NCBI GenBank assembly: GCA_050084985.1
Contig: JBITNC010000001.1
Coordinates: 118,854,001-118,918,000 of the forward strand
Reading direction: 5' to 3'
DNA length: 64,000 nt
DNA from: Nageia nagi
Lineage: Eukaryota; Pinophyta
Shown here: positions 12,146-23,405 of the stretch, one piece after another
Numbering within the stretch: position 1 is the first letter of the stretch
How the letters are laid out: each line of letters starts with the position of its first letter
Position numbers and translations under genes: made by a program
Notes under the pieces: generated by a model
The model's database searches: none
Told to the model about the DNA's origin: nothing
What the model saw: only the letters and a program-made list of their open reading frames with translations

Positions 12146-12348
12146 TAACTCCTAAAAGAACTTTGATTGATGATGTGTCTTCTATTGAATAGAATGTATA
12201 TGATCATTTTATATTTGTAGTTGAAATGTTTTACTTATTTATAAATTCTAATTCTAATATTGAAATATTTATAGATTATTAATATTCATGTACTAATCTA
12301 TTTTTTCTTCAAATTTTAGAACAAGTTAGTGACTAATTGGATTATATA

Positions 12349-13729
12349 ATGCCACTAAGGAAGAGGAAGAGTTGTGTATCATTAGATTTAAATATTCAAA
12401 TGCCACTACCTCAATGTCAAAGAGTTGTTAGGAGGTTGGGGAGTGATGTGTCATTTGATTCAGAGGAGATTCCTACACCAATTACTAGGAGGCTAAGGAG
12501 TGATGTGTCATCTAATTCAAAGGATTTGCTTGCACTAGTTATTAGAAAGCCAAGGAGTGATGTATAATTTGATTTAGATCCTAAGACATTATATAAATGT
12601 CCTATGAGGAGGAGTGACATTTCATCATATGATGAAGAGGTAAGATAAATGTTATATCATATAAGATGTAGTTAAAAATGATAGATTATCTAAATTATCA
12701 CTTTCATGCATGATATTATTTATAATATTTAACTTTGTTTTATTGTTAATATTGTAGGAATAACATATGCAAAGGATTAATGATTCATCATCAAAAGATG
12801 ATGATGCCCATGAGGTAATCAATTTATTAATATTTGATTTTATTTTTGTATTCTTATATATTGAATAATATGAAATAAAACTAAATCAAATCAATATGTA
12901 GATCCAAAGGATGAAGCTAAAAAAATGTGTAGATCCATTAATAGATGAAGTTAGAGAGATGCCTACAAGAATAAGATTTTAGAAGTGACTTCATGATCAA
13001 TTAGTAGAGGATGCACATGAGCATCCATTTAATCTACCAAAGGAGGATGTTCATGATTTAGGTTTGATGTATATGAGACCAAAGCTATAACTTAAATATC
13101 AATATACATATGATCATGGGGCATATGGTGCATGGCTAGTTGAATACCTTTTCCAAAGGCTTATGATATCATTCATTATTATGGTCATCGATACATGATT
13201 AAACCATCTAAAATATGATCTATATATAGTTTGTTTATACATAGTACTATCATTGTTACTCCAAGATTCTAGATAGAGCCACTGATGTCATTTTATGGGC
13301 TAGTTTACATAGCATCAATTTGGATACAATTAGTGGGATATATGTATAGTATTTCCACATATGGATTATGTGCAAATGATTCCAATATTCTACCTCCATA
13401 GTAGTTAGAATGCTTATACATTAATGGTCAACCAAAAATGCTAGGAAACATAGTTGGATACATAAATAGTTGTGTAGGTGAAGAATGGACACCAAAATTA
13501 TGAATTTCACCAACATACTAATGATAAAGAAGACTTCATGGATAGAAAAATGAATAATTATATAGTTGTTGTTCCCATTAAAAATTTTAATATTGGTGAT
13601 GAGCTACTATCTCACTACAGTTATAAGAGACCTACTCCAACATGTAAGGCATGAACTTTGGAGTTAGGAGATGATAAAAATATAATTATTCATCCAAGAC
13701 CAAAACCCAAAAATAAAAATAAAAATTAA
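12349..13729 (+). pseudogene. SET-domain-like gene of the CACTA element (broken)
   Basis: ATG at 12349 opens a basic N-terminus (MPLRKRKSC) with three copies of a motif of about 20 residues (RRLRSDVSSNSKDLLALVI type). GT/AG-bounded introns appear to lie at about 12641-12758 and 12814-12900. The downstream part, in broken frames, contains HGAYGAWLVE, INGQPKMLGNIVGYINSCVG, then EFHQHTNDKEDF and NNYIVVVPIKNFNIGDELLS followed by HY. The arrangement GNIxGYIN...EF...IVVV..I..GDELLxHY resembles the C-terminal half of a SET methyltransferase domain (NHS/PN and GEEL..DY motifs). The substrate is unknown. Copy 2 has the same blocks, so the gene belongs to the element. The SET assignment is tentative. 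Confidence 0.5.
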
Positions 13730-13986
13730 TATATTATTGATGTGTATGAATGCATGTTTCAATTTTTATGTATGGATAATATATTGTATGTTTGGATTTA
13801 TAAATTTGTTATATGTATGGATGTATCAATTTGTATGGATGTATATTCAAACTATATGTTTGGAACTTATGTATCAATGGATGTATTATATTAATTTGCA
13901 TGTGTTACACTTATTTTTTATTTTAAATTAATGGTTTGTAACAACTTATTTTATAATAAATAAATAATCATCATGACCATTCAAGA

Positions 13987-16900
13987 ATGATAACTATGAC
14001 ACCAACATTGCATCAAAATAATGTAAATAAGAGTGATAAAAAGATACTATGAAAGCATGGACCCCTAAGAAATATGCAAAGTTTATGTCAAAACCAAATC
14101 CATAACTCCTATTCAAATACCTATATTGTATTCAAGCACTGATGATGATGAATTAAGAGAGAATAATATTGGTCATGATGATGATTTTGATAATAATGTT
14201 GATGAAGAAAATGGAATTGATGGTTTACTTGAGCCCCTCTATGTTCATGTTGATTTATAAAGGTATAGCATGTATAGTGCTTCCAAAACTAAATTATATG
14301 AAGGAATAAACACAAATATATTATCAACAATCCTACTTCTAATGAACATAAAAGCCAAATATGGATGGTCAAATACAAGTCTCACTTCTCTTCTAAGGTT
14401 TGAATTTTATTTTATTTTATGATATTTCAATTTTTGATATTTTAATTTTAATGAAATTAACTACATAAATTATTTTTAATTAGTATTATAGGTTACTAAA
14501 AGAAAAGTTATTACCAAGTGATAATGTTATGCTAGATTCGTGTAAAAAATGCATGTGACATTATGAAGGATGTAGGGGTCAAGTATAATTCATACCATGC
14601 ATGTATTAATGATTGTATATTGTACAAAGTATGAAGGATAAACATATAGTGAAATAGGAAAAAAAACTCCAAATAAGGTTGTTCATGTAATGCCAATCCT
14701 TCACAGGTTGATATGAATATTTTGCTATAAGTCACTTATAGAGTTAACAGATTGGAATGTAAGAAATAAAAGCAAAGAAGGTGTGTTGCATATACTTGTA
14801 TATAGTAAACCAATAAAACATATAGAGGAGAAGTGGGTAGAGAAATTTAAGGATTAACCTAGGAGTGTTAGATTGGGTTTAGCAATTGATGGTGTCAATC
14901 CATTTTTCAACCAAACATCCAATCATTCACGTTTGCCTATTGTTATAATCAATTATAGCATACTTGCATGGATGTATCTAAGAAAAGAACATTTGATGTT
15001 GGTTATTATACTCCTTGTATTGAAATAGGTTAAACACATGGATGTCTACCTTAAAATAGTAATTGACGAGTTGTATCTCTAGTGGAAAGGTATTCAAATG
15101 TATGATATAAGTAGACCTATCAATCAGAGGTCATTCAAATGCTATGGTATATTATGTTGTACTATACATGATTATCTAGGGATTTCTATTTATGCAACTA
15201 TATGTATATATATACATGTGTATATTTAATTTTTCATAATCATATAAATTATATACATTCTTTAAATAAACTTATCATAGGTCTTCATACAAAAGGTTAT
15301 CATGCTTGTCTATAGTGTGTGAAAAATCTTCCATCAATATATTCAAGTAAGATGAATAAGATGGAATATAATTACCATAGAAAATATTTGCCAATGGATC
15401 ATACTTTTCAAAAGAAGGGAGCCTATGGTCCAATAGATAAAACCCTTATTCCTATTTACAAAATTCTATTATTTGGTTGATAAAGTAATTTGAATGTGTG
15501 GAAAATGTTAGAAAAAGAGCCTATGATGAAGGTACTACTTTAGGATCAAATGATGAGATTATTCATGGAAAATATGATTTACCAACAAGTTAAATATTAT
15601 ACAACATAACATATTTGTAATATATTTATTATTGTGAAAATATACAATGTTTATTATGAATTAGTTGCATATTTTTAGGAATGAACAAATTATCAATATT
15701 TTATACACTAGAATATTGGAAGGAGTTATTAGTGACATATTTAATGGATCTTATGCACATTGTAAAGAATGTTGCTACTTCTTTGTATAGGTACACAACA
15801 AGAAAAGAAGAAGATTCTGATACTATGAGAGAAAACTTAAAATATATTAAGAAAATGAGATCTTTATGGATAACTAACTATCAAGATAGAAGAAAAGAAG
15901 TACTTACAAAAATATGGCTTATGAAAAAAGATGAAGTGGAAAAGTTACACAAACTTATTCAAAACATCAAAACACTAATAAATTATGGATCATCTCTAAG
16001 AAGTGCATTAAGTGCTAATGGTAAAATCACAGGATTCAAGACTCATGATTACCAAAACTTCATGAAGGTACTAATCTCATATTATATTTTTCATATTTTC
16101 CATCAAAATAAAAATACTTGTTATATCTATGCTCATACTTTCTACAACATATTTTTCCAATTACAATTTGTGGATGTGGGGTTCAACCTATTGATCTTAA
16201 ACATGCAATTAATCAATTATCATTATTTCTAAGGCATGTCATGTTATAGTATAACTTTATGAAAAAGCATATAACATGCGTTTATTCTTATTTTCTAATA
16301 TTTTATACATTTTGATGTGTAATATTTTGATGATATTATATTTTCATGAAAAGGTGGTTATCTTCAAAGGAGATACATGTGGTTGCAATAGATCAATGGT
16401 GTGAAAAGATTGTTTGCAAATTAGAAAAAGAATTACCACCTGCTTTTATAGACATATAAGTGCACCTATTGATCCACCTAGTAGATGATATTGACATATC
16501 AACTATTATGACTACTAGAAACATGATTTTTGTGGAGAGATTTTTAAAAGTGCTAAAGGGATTTGTTACACAACATTCATGACTAGAAGGATCTATAGGT
16601 GAGGGATATATTTTATAGTAATCATTTGTTTATGAAAGTAAATATCTATCCCAAATAGATCCTTTGAAGGTGAGGGATATATTTTTATTAAAGATACTAA
16701 CTACATTTTAAATATGTACATGCACATTGGATTTACAAATTGTATATATGCTTAATTACTAGATAACAAGTTTGTATTATGGTATTGTGAATTTACAGAT
16801 TGTGACCTTCATGAATCTCTAAACTGATTTATCATGATGCATTATGCATGTTGCAAAAAGTGGATTGAGTTATACAAAAATAAAATAAGATAAATTGAAT

Positions 16901-17472
16901 AAGAACATGCCTTATTTTGTAGGTAGAATCAAAGGGGTACATCTAGTCTACCTAAAAATATAAGAGAGGACAATTGGCCATAAGAATGTCCAAGGTCATG
17001 GATGAAGAATGAAATTGAAATGAAATAATAAGCTACAAGATGAAAAAAGGATAAATATGATGAAAATGCATTAAATATTGCTATAGGATGCAAGGTTGAG
17101 TTAATTATTTTTATTAATATTTTATAAAACTTTAATTTTTATGTGAATATATTCAAGCACTAATAACTTTTTTTGTGTAAATATTTGTAGGCACTATCTT
17201 TCCTTACAATGTGGTTATATGGTCATCACTTTAGAAAAGAAAAGAATGATGAGCAAAGAATGACATTTGACTATAGAGTGATGGTTGATTTTGATCAAGA
17301 AATTAGTGCAAGTTCAAGAGATAGAAACTTGATACAATAAAAATTTAAATATGTGTGACATTTAAATATAAATGGTTTGACACACTCAATAATGAAAAAT
17401 GTGTTTTGTAATTGAATGTAATCATAGAGGAAAACATATTATACATCTTGATGAAGAAGATAATTCACAATG
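13987..17472 (+). pseudogene. Tnp2-type CACTA transposase with DUF4218/DUF4216-like regions (broken)
   Basis: This is the transposase that would cut and join CACTA ends. Visible blocks in order: acidic N-terminus (13987-14260); LGLAIDGVNPFFNQTSNHSR at about 14874-14933 followed by an AWMYLRKE block, typical of Tnp2; LMDLMHIVKNV at about 15741 (family LMHIEKNV), with the clearest open stretch 15681-16232 including GKITGFKTHDYQNFMKVL; a DUF4218-like block ELPPAFIDI...VHLLIHLVDDI then VERFLKVLKGFV at 16420-16570; and a C-terminal DUF4216-like block with SSRDRNLIQ and YKWFDT near 17310-17380. Stops, frameshifts and introns interrupt it. Copy 2 (54590-58305, minus) aligns throughout. The family call is secure. 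Confidence 0.85.
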
Positions 17473-18039
17473 ATAATATTATAATTGATATGCTTTTTAC
17501 TAGTATCTTGAAATTTTCATATTTATAGCTTGCTCTTTCCTTGTGGTATGAAAATATTATTTATATTTAAATCCATATAAGTTATAATTGCAAATGGTAT
17601 ATTTACAAAAAGAGCACAATGGAATAATGAAAATGGAATTGAATTGCTTTTCTTGCTTATAAAATGATAAGCCAACTATATTAAGATAATTATTTTTCAT
17701 TATTTGAATATATTCATATCATCAAATTATTATGGAGTTTAAGAGAATCATTCAAGTACAATTAATCATTACAAATTATGTGATGGAAACCTTAACCATA
17801 TTTGCATCATATATCTTGTCTAATAATTTTCCTACCTTTATAATTTGTGTTTTTTCATATTTTTCATCCTTTTCCATCTAATTCCAAAAAGCTAAATGTG
17901 ACATACATCCATGGTAGTGGAATTTCACTATAAAAATTGAGTTGAAAATCTTTATTTTCCTTATTTAAGTTTTTTCAATGTAAAATGGTGTTCGGTAATG
18001 CCTTTGTATTTTTCAAATGTTCAAAACTGGGTTAAATTC

Positions 18040-18326
18040 TAACATATTTTTTTGAGTCAAAAATTGCATCCTATTACATCTAAATTTTCATCAAACTTTG
18101 CATCCTTTGGGATCCATTTTTGCATCCTAATTTACATCATTTTTAGTGCTTTTTTGCATCCTAAGTTGCATCTTAATTTGCATCCAAATCTACATCAGAA
18201 AATTAAAAAACTAAAATAAATGATTTTGATGCATGTTGATGCATAAGGATGCTAATTTGTGTCCTTTTTAATTTTATGTGATGGAAGATGTAAAAAAGGA
18301 TGCAAATCAGCCTTTTGGTAGCAGTG
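18040..18326 (-). repeat. CACTA 3' subterminal repeats and terminal inverted repeat
   Basis: TTGCATCC and close variants (GCATCCTA, GCATCTT, and GGATGC on the other strand) recur between 18062 and 18310, as expected for subterminal transposase-binding motifs. The terminus read on the minus strand starts CACTGCTACCAAAAGGCTGA. Bases AAC (18327-18329) are the candidate 3-bp target duplication; its partner was not found. Confidence 0.8.
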
Positions 18327-19136
18327 AACTTGGACCAATAATTTAAAATATTTAATGGTTGTAGAATTAGGTAGCTATCAACTACTGATAAAGGATAATT
18401 ATACCAATCAAAATGATACAACATACTTCTTAATTTTAGAAACAATCCTAGAAGATCAATTCAAAGACATATATAATGGATTATGATTGGAGAGGTACAT
18501 AGATTGAAGGTCTCTAGATTCCCAAGCTTTGATGCTAAATTAGAACCATATTGTATAATCAATTACAATTGTAAATTAATTTGTACATGATGTATGTATT
18601 TAAGTTTATACTATTCTTTGTAAATAAGTTAGTTGTAATCATTAATGGTGGAAAACCACCCATTTTGTAAATATAATAGTATAAATAGTGGACTAGTAGA
18701 GCTCTAAAATATCAAGCATTTTAGGAAATTTTCCTAGTGTAAGCACTCTTTTCATATATGATAATGCAATATTATGATATTTTATCCTCTATAATTGTGG
18801 TTGTTATCTTACTTTGTAATTATTATGTATGAATTTTAGTTCTAAATTATGGTTATGTATTGCAATTGCAAGATTCCAAGAGTGAGATAGTTGTGCTATT
18901 CTTAATCTTAGCTATGGATTACTATCTATGTAGTGATTCTCAAGTTGAATAATTTAGTTTATTTGTTATTTGATTCCCTCAATCTATAGATTAGATTTTC
19001 ATCTCTTTTTAGTTACTCTTGGCCTTTTTTATCTCTTTCCAATTACTCTTGGCCTCTTTTATCTCTTTCTAGTTACTTTTGACCTCTTTTATAGATAGGA
19101 ACTAACACATAAATTAGAGATTGAGTAGAAAACTTA
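18327..19136 (+). other. Probable LTR relic with TATA box, truncated by the next element
   Basis: No coding text. A TATAAATAG box at 18680-18688 is followed by a transcript-leader-like stretch and a 30-bp pyrimidine-rich tandem repeat (19002-19091), then ATAGATAGGAACT. This order (TATA, pyrimidine repeat, ATAGATA(A)GGAACT) resembles the 3' third of the LTRs at 4989 and 8686, so this may be part of a related LTR. It stops where the LTR at 19137 begins. Confidence 0.4.
19002..19091 (+). repeat. 30-bp tandem repeat, three copies
   Basis: Units start at 19002, 19032 and 19062 (TCTCTTTTTAGTTACTCTTG type), each 30 bases with one to four differences. Confidence 0.85.
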
Positions 19137-20381
19137 TGACATCCCATTTGGGCCAATGATAAATTGTATCATGGTCACTTTGTATTCTAGTGAATTTTCA
19201 TTATTCATGTTGTACTCATGTAACTAAAGTAGGAGCTTATGGTTTGTAGATCCCATTGTGAGCCCAGCAATGGTATGTCTCTCCTTGAGTAGTGATGTTG
19301 TGTATTGTAATGGGATATCCCTAATTATGGGAATCCCTAAGTATATGTGTCATGTATATTTAGGGTATATAGAGGACTGTGCCAAGATTGGGAGGATTCC
19401 ACATACCCCATGTTGGCTCATGAGACTTCATAGACCCCCACTTCATCCTAGGAGGCCATTTGGATCCCATGTCATCCTTGAGGGCCTTTATGACCCCCAT
19501 GTTGGTATAGTGAGACAATGGGACCCCCACATTAGTATACTAGGCCAATATGATACCCATGTTGGTACTATTAACTTGTTGACCTTAATGTTGGAATAGA
19601 ACTAGTTTGGGATGATAATGAGACATGACAGGTGTACATGGGAGACTATATATTAAATATGGAGCTCCATGATGAGGTTACCACTTATCATATACTTTAT
19701 ATACTATACTTAATTGGGAAACAAAGTCTTAGTATTATTGAGCAACTATTCCTAGATGACATCTAGAGTAGTGGTAGGGTTGGGAGCTTGATGTTCTATG
19801 GCTTAGGTGGGTCACCTAGCCCATCTAATGGAATTTTGAGGATAAGCTTCTACCTTCAATGAAGGATTTAAGGAGATTCCTTTACAAGAGTAGATTCAAA
19901 TTGTTGAGGAAGTCAATCTAATCCTATCATGTGTTTAGCTTGTTAAGGGTTTGGAACCCTAGATTTGTTGGTGTATCTCCATTGTATATTTATTATCTTT
20001 CATAATAAAAGATAGCTCATTATGTCCCACATTATTGTGTTGTTCCATTTTATGTTCCATGTGTTTGATATATTGGTGTTGTTATTGTGTTTACCAATCA
20101 TTGGCATTCTTGTGTTGTGCATTGTTATTATAAGGTATTCATAGGGTTTGTAGAGTGTTGGAGAAGCCCTAAGGGTTAAAATCAGCACTTGGTGGTCCTT
20201 ATTTGGTGTTGTGTGTTGTTTGGAAGGCATAAGAGACCCACATTGGAGTGTTGAGGGGTTTTTGTTCCCTAAAGGGTAATCATGGTATTGTTTTTACATT
20301 TTGGTATGATCATTTGGTGTTTGAGGGTTACAAAAATCCTAATACTATTTATTTTTTATTGAGGGTAATTTTGGATCCTCA
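19137..20381 (+). repeat. 5' LTR (1245 bp)
   Basis: It starts TGACATCCC and ends GGATCCTCA. It contains an internal run of GACCCCCATGTTGGTA-type units at about 19395-19575. An AATAAA-like CATAATAAAAG lies at 19999-20009, near the expected polyadenylation area. Confidence 0.85.
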
Positions 20382-20385
20382 TAAG

Positions 20386-20398
20386 TGGTATTAGAGCC
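20386..20398 (+). promoter_or_regulatory. Primer binding site, initiator-tRNA-Met type
   Basis: TGGTATTAGAGCC lies four bases after the LTR end and matches the plant tRNA-Met PBS (TGGTATCAGAGC) except for one transition. Confidence 0.8.
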
Positions 20399-21489
20399 TA
20401 GATCTTATCATCTTGTTGTATGAGATCAAAGGTCCACAACTACTACACCAGATCCAATAAGAGAGAGATGTCATTTGCTAAGAAGGGTGGGAGATATGAA
20501 CATGGTCACCAAGAGGAAGGGTCATGACAATAAATGGAAGAGGAGACATAGATCCTAGAGTAGAGGTATGAAGAAGCTATGCAAGAGAAACCTTAGATCA
20601 ATAGGAGGAAGAATCAAGATGGCATAGCCAAATGAGAGTTTAGGGCATTAATTAAAGCCTTACATAGCATGATTAAAGCCATGAAATCCATGGAATAAAG
20701 AAAATTGATGAAAAAAATAGGGGAGAGATGAACCCAAGACTTAGTGTCATATTAAAAAGGATTTGAAGCTTTCATGACATGATATAGATAGAAGGAGGCA
20801 TAGATAAAGAACCAAAGATGGAGTGGGTCCACAAGAAGAGGAGATGGAAGATCTAGAGCCACATCATACTTAGGGGGGTTACAAGGTCCCACAAAGTGAT
20901 AGAGAAGGCCTTGAAGATCCAAGTTAGGATGGTGAGGGGTAGGAGTGGCCATGGAAGACTCATGAGGATTTCAAGACCCCATGTCACACCAAGGAGGTAA
21001 CCCCATCCCCACATCAATATGGGAACAACTCTAGGGAGTTTTTGGAGTAGAATTAGATGGATGGGAAATATTCATTAAGTAAAACCAAGAGCATGAGGGA
21101 TAGGGATTCTATCCAAGGATTCAAGGAATAACTTGTACCACATTTCTAGAGATCTGAATCATAAAGGATTCCACATTAGGATATCTCTCTCTTAAAAATT
21201 CTACCTAGAGGCCAAAATTGGAAGAATAGATGACCATCCCATCATCTAAAGGTTGAATAAGCCCATGTTTGAATAAAATGGAGGTGAAGATACAAAAATA
21301 AGAGTACTTGGTTTGTTAAATCTTAACAAGCATCACCAAGTTTATAACATGCTTCATCCAAAACTGAGGCAAGATATTACCTTCAATAATTACTTAGAGA
21401 TATTAGGACTAAAGAGATCCTCATATGGCCAATGTTAGTTAGGAGGATAGTGGAAAGGAAAGAGGTACTTGTAGCATAAGATCAAAAAG
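20399..21489 (+). other. Internal leader of the gag-protease element
   Basis: No intact frame. The text is purine-rich (GGAAGAGGAGACATAGATCC type) and probably includes the lost N-terminal part of gag. I see no motif in it that I can name. Confidence 0.5.
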
Positions 21490-21984
21490 ATTCAAGTACC
21501 CACATTTTATGGGAAGAAGATGATAGAAAGGGCTAGGGTGTAACAACTACAAACATACTTTGTGTTGAACCCTAGTATAGTGGAGAAAGAGGTAATCAAA
21601 TTTGCATCTCTATATATTGAAAATGATGCATTGGAATGGTGGCATCATTGCATGGCAAGCCAATTGTATGCAAAGATCACCACATTTGAGGAGTTCACTA
21701 GGTGGCTAGTGAAGAGATTTGATCAGAAGAAGGATAATGATTACTTCTAGGATTTGAATTTGCCAAGGTAGATGGAGATGTTGGATGAGTTTGTGATAGT
21801 GTTTTAGAAGATTGTAGTAATGAGCCACCATATTTTAGAGGAGAGGTTGATATTCCTCTTAATTAAGGGTTTTTTCAAACTATTAAGGGGGATGGCCAAG
21901 GTTTCATACACTAGGATATTGGAAGATGCTATTCAAGATGCATATGACATGGAGCCTAACATGAAATTCCTTAGGGGGGATTGA
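21490..21984 (+). pseudogene. gag: Retrotransposon Gag (broken)
   Basis: One frame runs through with in-frame stops. It reads VPTFYGKKM, then QLQTYFVLNPSIVEKEVIKF and ENDALEWWHH, then FEEFTRWLVKRFDQKKDNDY, and ends with ILEDAIQDAYDMEPN. The ALEWW...F..F...L..RF pattern is the retrotransposon_gag core. The longest open piece is 21562-21750. Four stops (in-frame TAA/TAG) fit C-to-T decay of Gln codons. The gag of the element at 59907 has the same core. Confidence 0.8.
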
Positions 21985-22178
21985 CTAACAAGGCACCATC
22001 AAGTTAGAGGATGTTGGAAGGTCCTAACAATGATAAGGCACCCCTTATGTCTATATTAGATCAATTGGATGCAACTACCAAGAAGAAGCTAAAGCAAGAG
22101 GTTAAGTGCTTATATTGTAAGAAGACTTAGAAGCTTGAACATTATTGCTTCAATAAAGGGCAACTACACTTCATTTAG

Positions 22179-22697
22179 GTGATTTCTAAGGAGATTTTAG
22201 AAGAATCAAAGGTAGATCTAAATGAGGGATTGGATGACTCTCAGCTACTAAATGTAGATGGCATGTTGGGAAGCATGGTGGCTTCACTTCAAGTAGTGAA
22301 GAAGTTTTTAACATTGAAGCTAATTGGACAAGCCTATGGTCAAGATATTATGATGATGATAGATCTAGGTTCATCCCATAATTTCATTGGCATCAACTTT
22401 AAAAAGAGGAAGAATTTGAATACCAAAGGTTTTTAAGGCTTTCAAGTTTCTAATGCTAATAGGAAGCTTACCTTGGTGGATCAGATTATAGAGAGACTTG
22501 GAGTTAAATTGCAGGGTTGTGTGGTGAGGAAGGACTTTTATCTATATCCACTCAAAGGGAATCCACATATTATCGTTGGAATGTAATATTTATTCAAGTT
22601 GGGTGATAGTCATACCAACTACCAAAATCTTACCATGAGATTAGAGATAGATGGGGTGGAAAACACACTATAAGTAGTACAAGATGAGGACACATAG
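22179..22697 (+). pseudogene. Retroviral-type aspartic protease domain (broken)
   Basis: One frame with three internal stops. The catalytic segment is MIDLGSSHNFIG (family D-S/T-G, here DLG, so the second position differs). Downstream lie GVKLQGCVVRKDFYLYPLKG and PHIIVGM, followed by a stop where the sister element has a Gln codon (GIQWL). It would have processed the Gag precursor. The corresponding protease at 62213-62827 is intact and aligns over about 170 residues. Confidence 0.8.
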
Positions 22698-22734
22698 AAG
22701 ACTAATTATAGATTGGATTTGATAGAGATAGATA

Positions 22735-22985
22735 TGGAGGTAGAATAGGTAGCCATGTTGAGTGTGAAAGGATTTTGGTATCCCAAATTGGATAAGGAGT
22801 CACTTGGAGAAGCTATGTTAGGTTTCCAAGGAAGATAGGACCCCACGTTAGATAAGAAGTTAACTGGAGTAGCAATGTTAGGTATCCAAGGAGGTTGGAA
22901 CCCCACATTATGTAGGGAGTCAACTAGAGAAATAATGTTGAGTGTCTAAGAGGGATAGGACTCCATGTTAGACCTTAGGGATGTG
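22735..22985 (+). repeat. Imperfect tandem repeat, about 65-bp units
   Basis: Four or so units contain ATGTTAGGTNTCCAAGGA, then GGACCCCACNTTAGATAAG and GAGTCAACTGGAGAAG. They follow the protease directly. The unit words (CCCCACATTAG) resemble the internal units of this element's own LTR. Confidence 0.75.
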
Positions 22986-23389
22986 GGAATATCAATACAA
23001 AGGTCTAAGAATTTTGGGACCCTATATTGAGGTTTGGGGAAGCCATCATTATTAGGGATAGTGCAAATTCTAATATGGGTCTAGGCCCAATATGTTTTAC
23101 ATTGATAATCATATTTTGCATGTCATTGTAGGTATATTTCAATGTGGGAGTGCACAAAATTATATGTTTAAAAATATTCTTTCATGAACACATGCTAACA
23201 AAAGAATGGCATGGTTAATTTAGGAGTTTACAGGTCACATAAGTATTTAGCACTAAGGGTCCACTATAGCTAGAGTGACTAGGAGTCATGATGGTTTTTC
23301 AGAGAGGTGTAGTGTAGCTAAAGGTACTAAAGAATTCTTGGAAGAAAATCCATATCTATCTCTTACCATTACTTAAGGGAAAGAAATTC
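22986..23389 (+). other. 3' internal region without coding signal
   Basis: No open frame and no pol motif. This is spacer between the tandem repeat and the polypurine tract. Confidence 0.5.
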
Positions 23390-23400
23390 AAGAGGAGAGG
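23390..23400 (+). promoter_or_regulatory. Polypurine tract
   Basis: AAGAGGAGAGG lies five bases before the 3' LTR, where plus-strand synthesis would start. Confidence 0.7.
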
Positions 23401-23405
23401 CTTTA

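Larger units (their letters stand above)
12146..18326 (+). mobile_element. CACTA (En/Spm-like) DNA transposon, copy 1, 5' end unresolved
   Basis: Two decayed genes on the plus strand are followed by a terminus GGTAGCAGTG (reverse complement CACTGCTACC) at 18317-18326. Its last 29 bases mirror the end of copy 2 at 53738 (CACTACTACCAAAAGG type). Coding blocks are collinear with copy 2 over about 5 kb. I cannot find the 5' terminal repeat: it is lost, or lies upstream of the telomere-like array. The start given is only where the array stops. Confidence 0.85.

Noticed and set aside
19258-19599. 113-codon frame in the LTR at 19137
   Set aside because: It follows the internal CCCCCATGTTGG repeats of the LTR and is not open in the other LTR.
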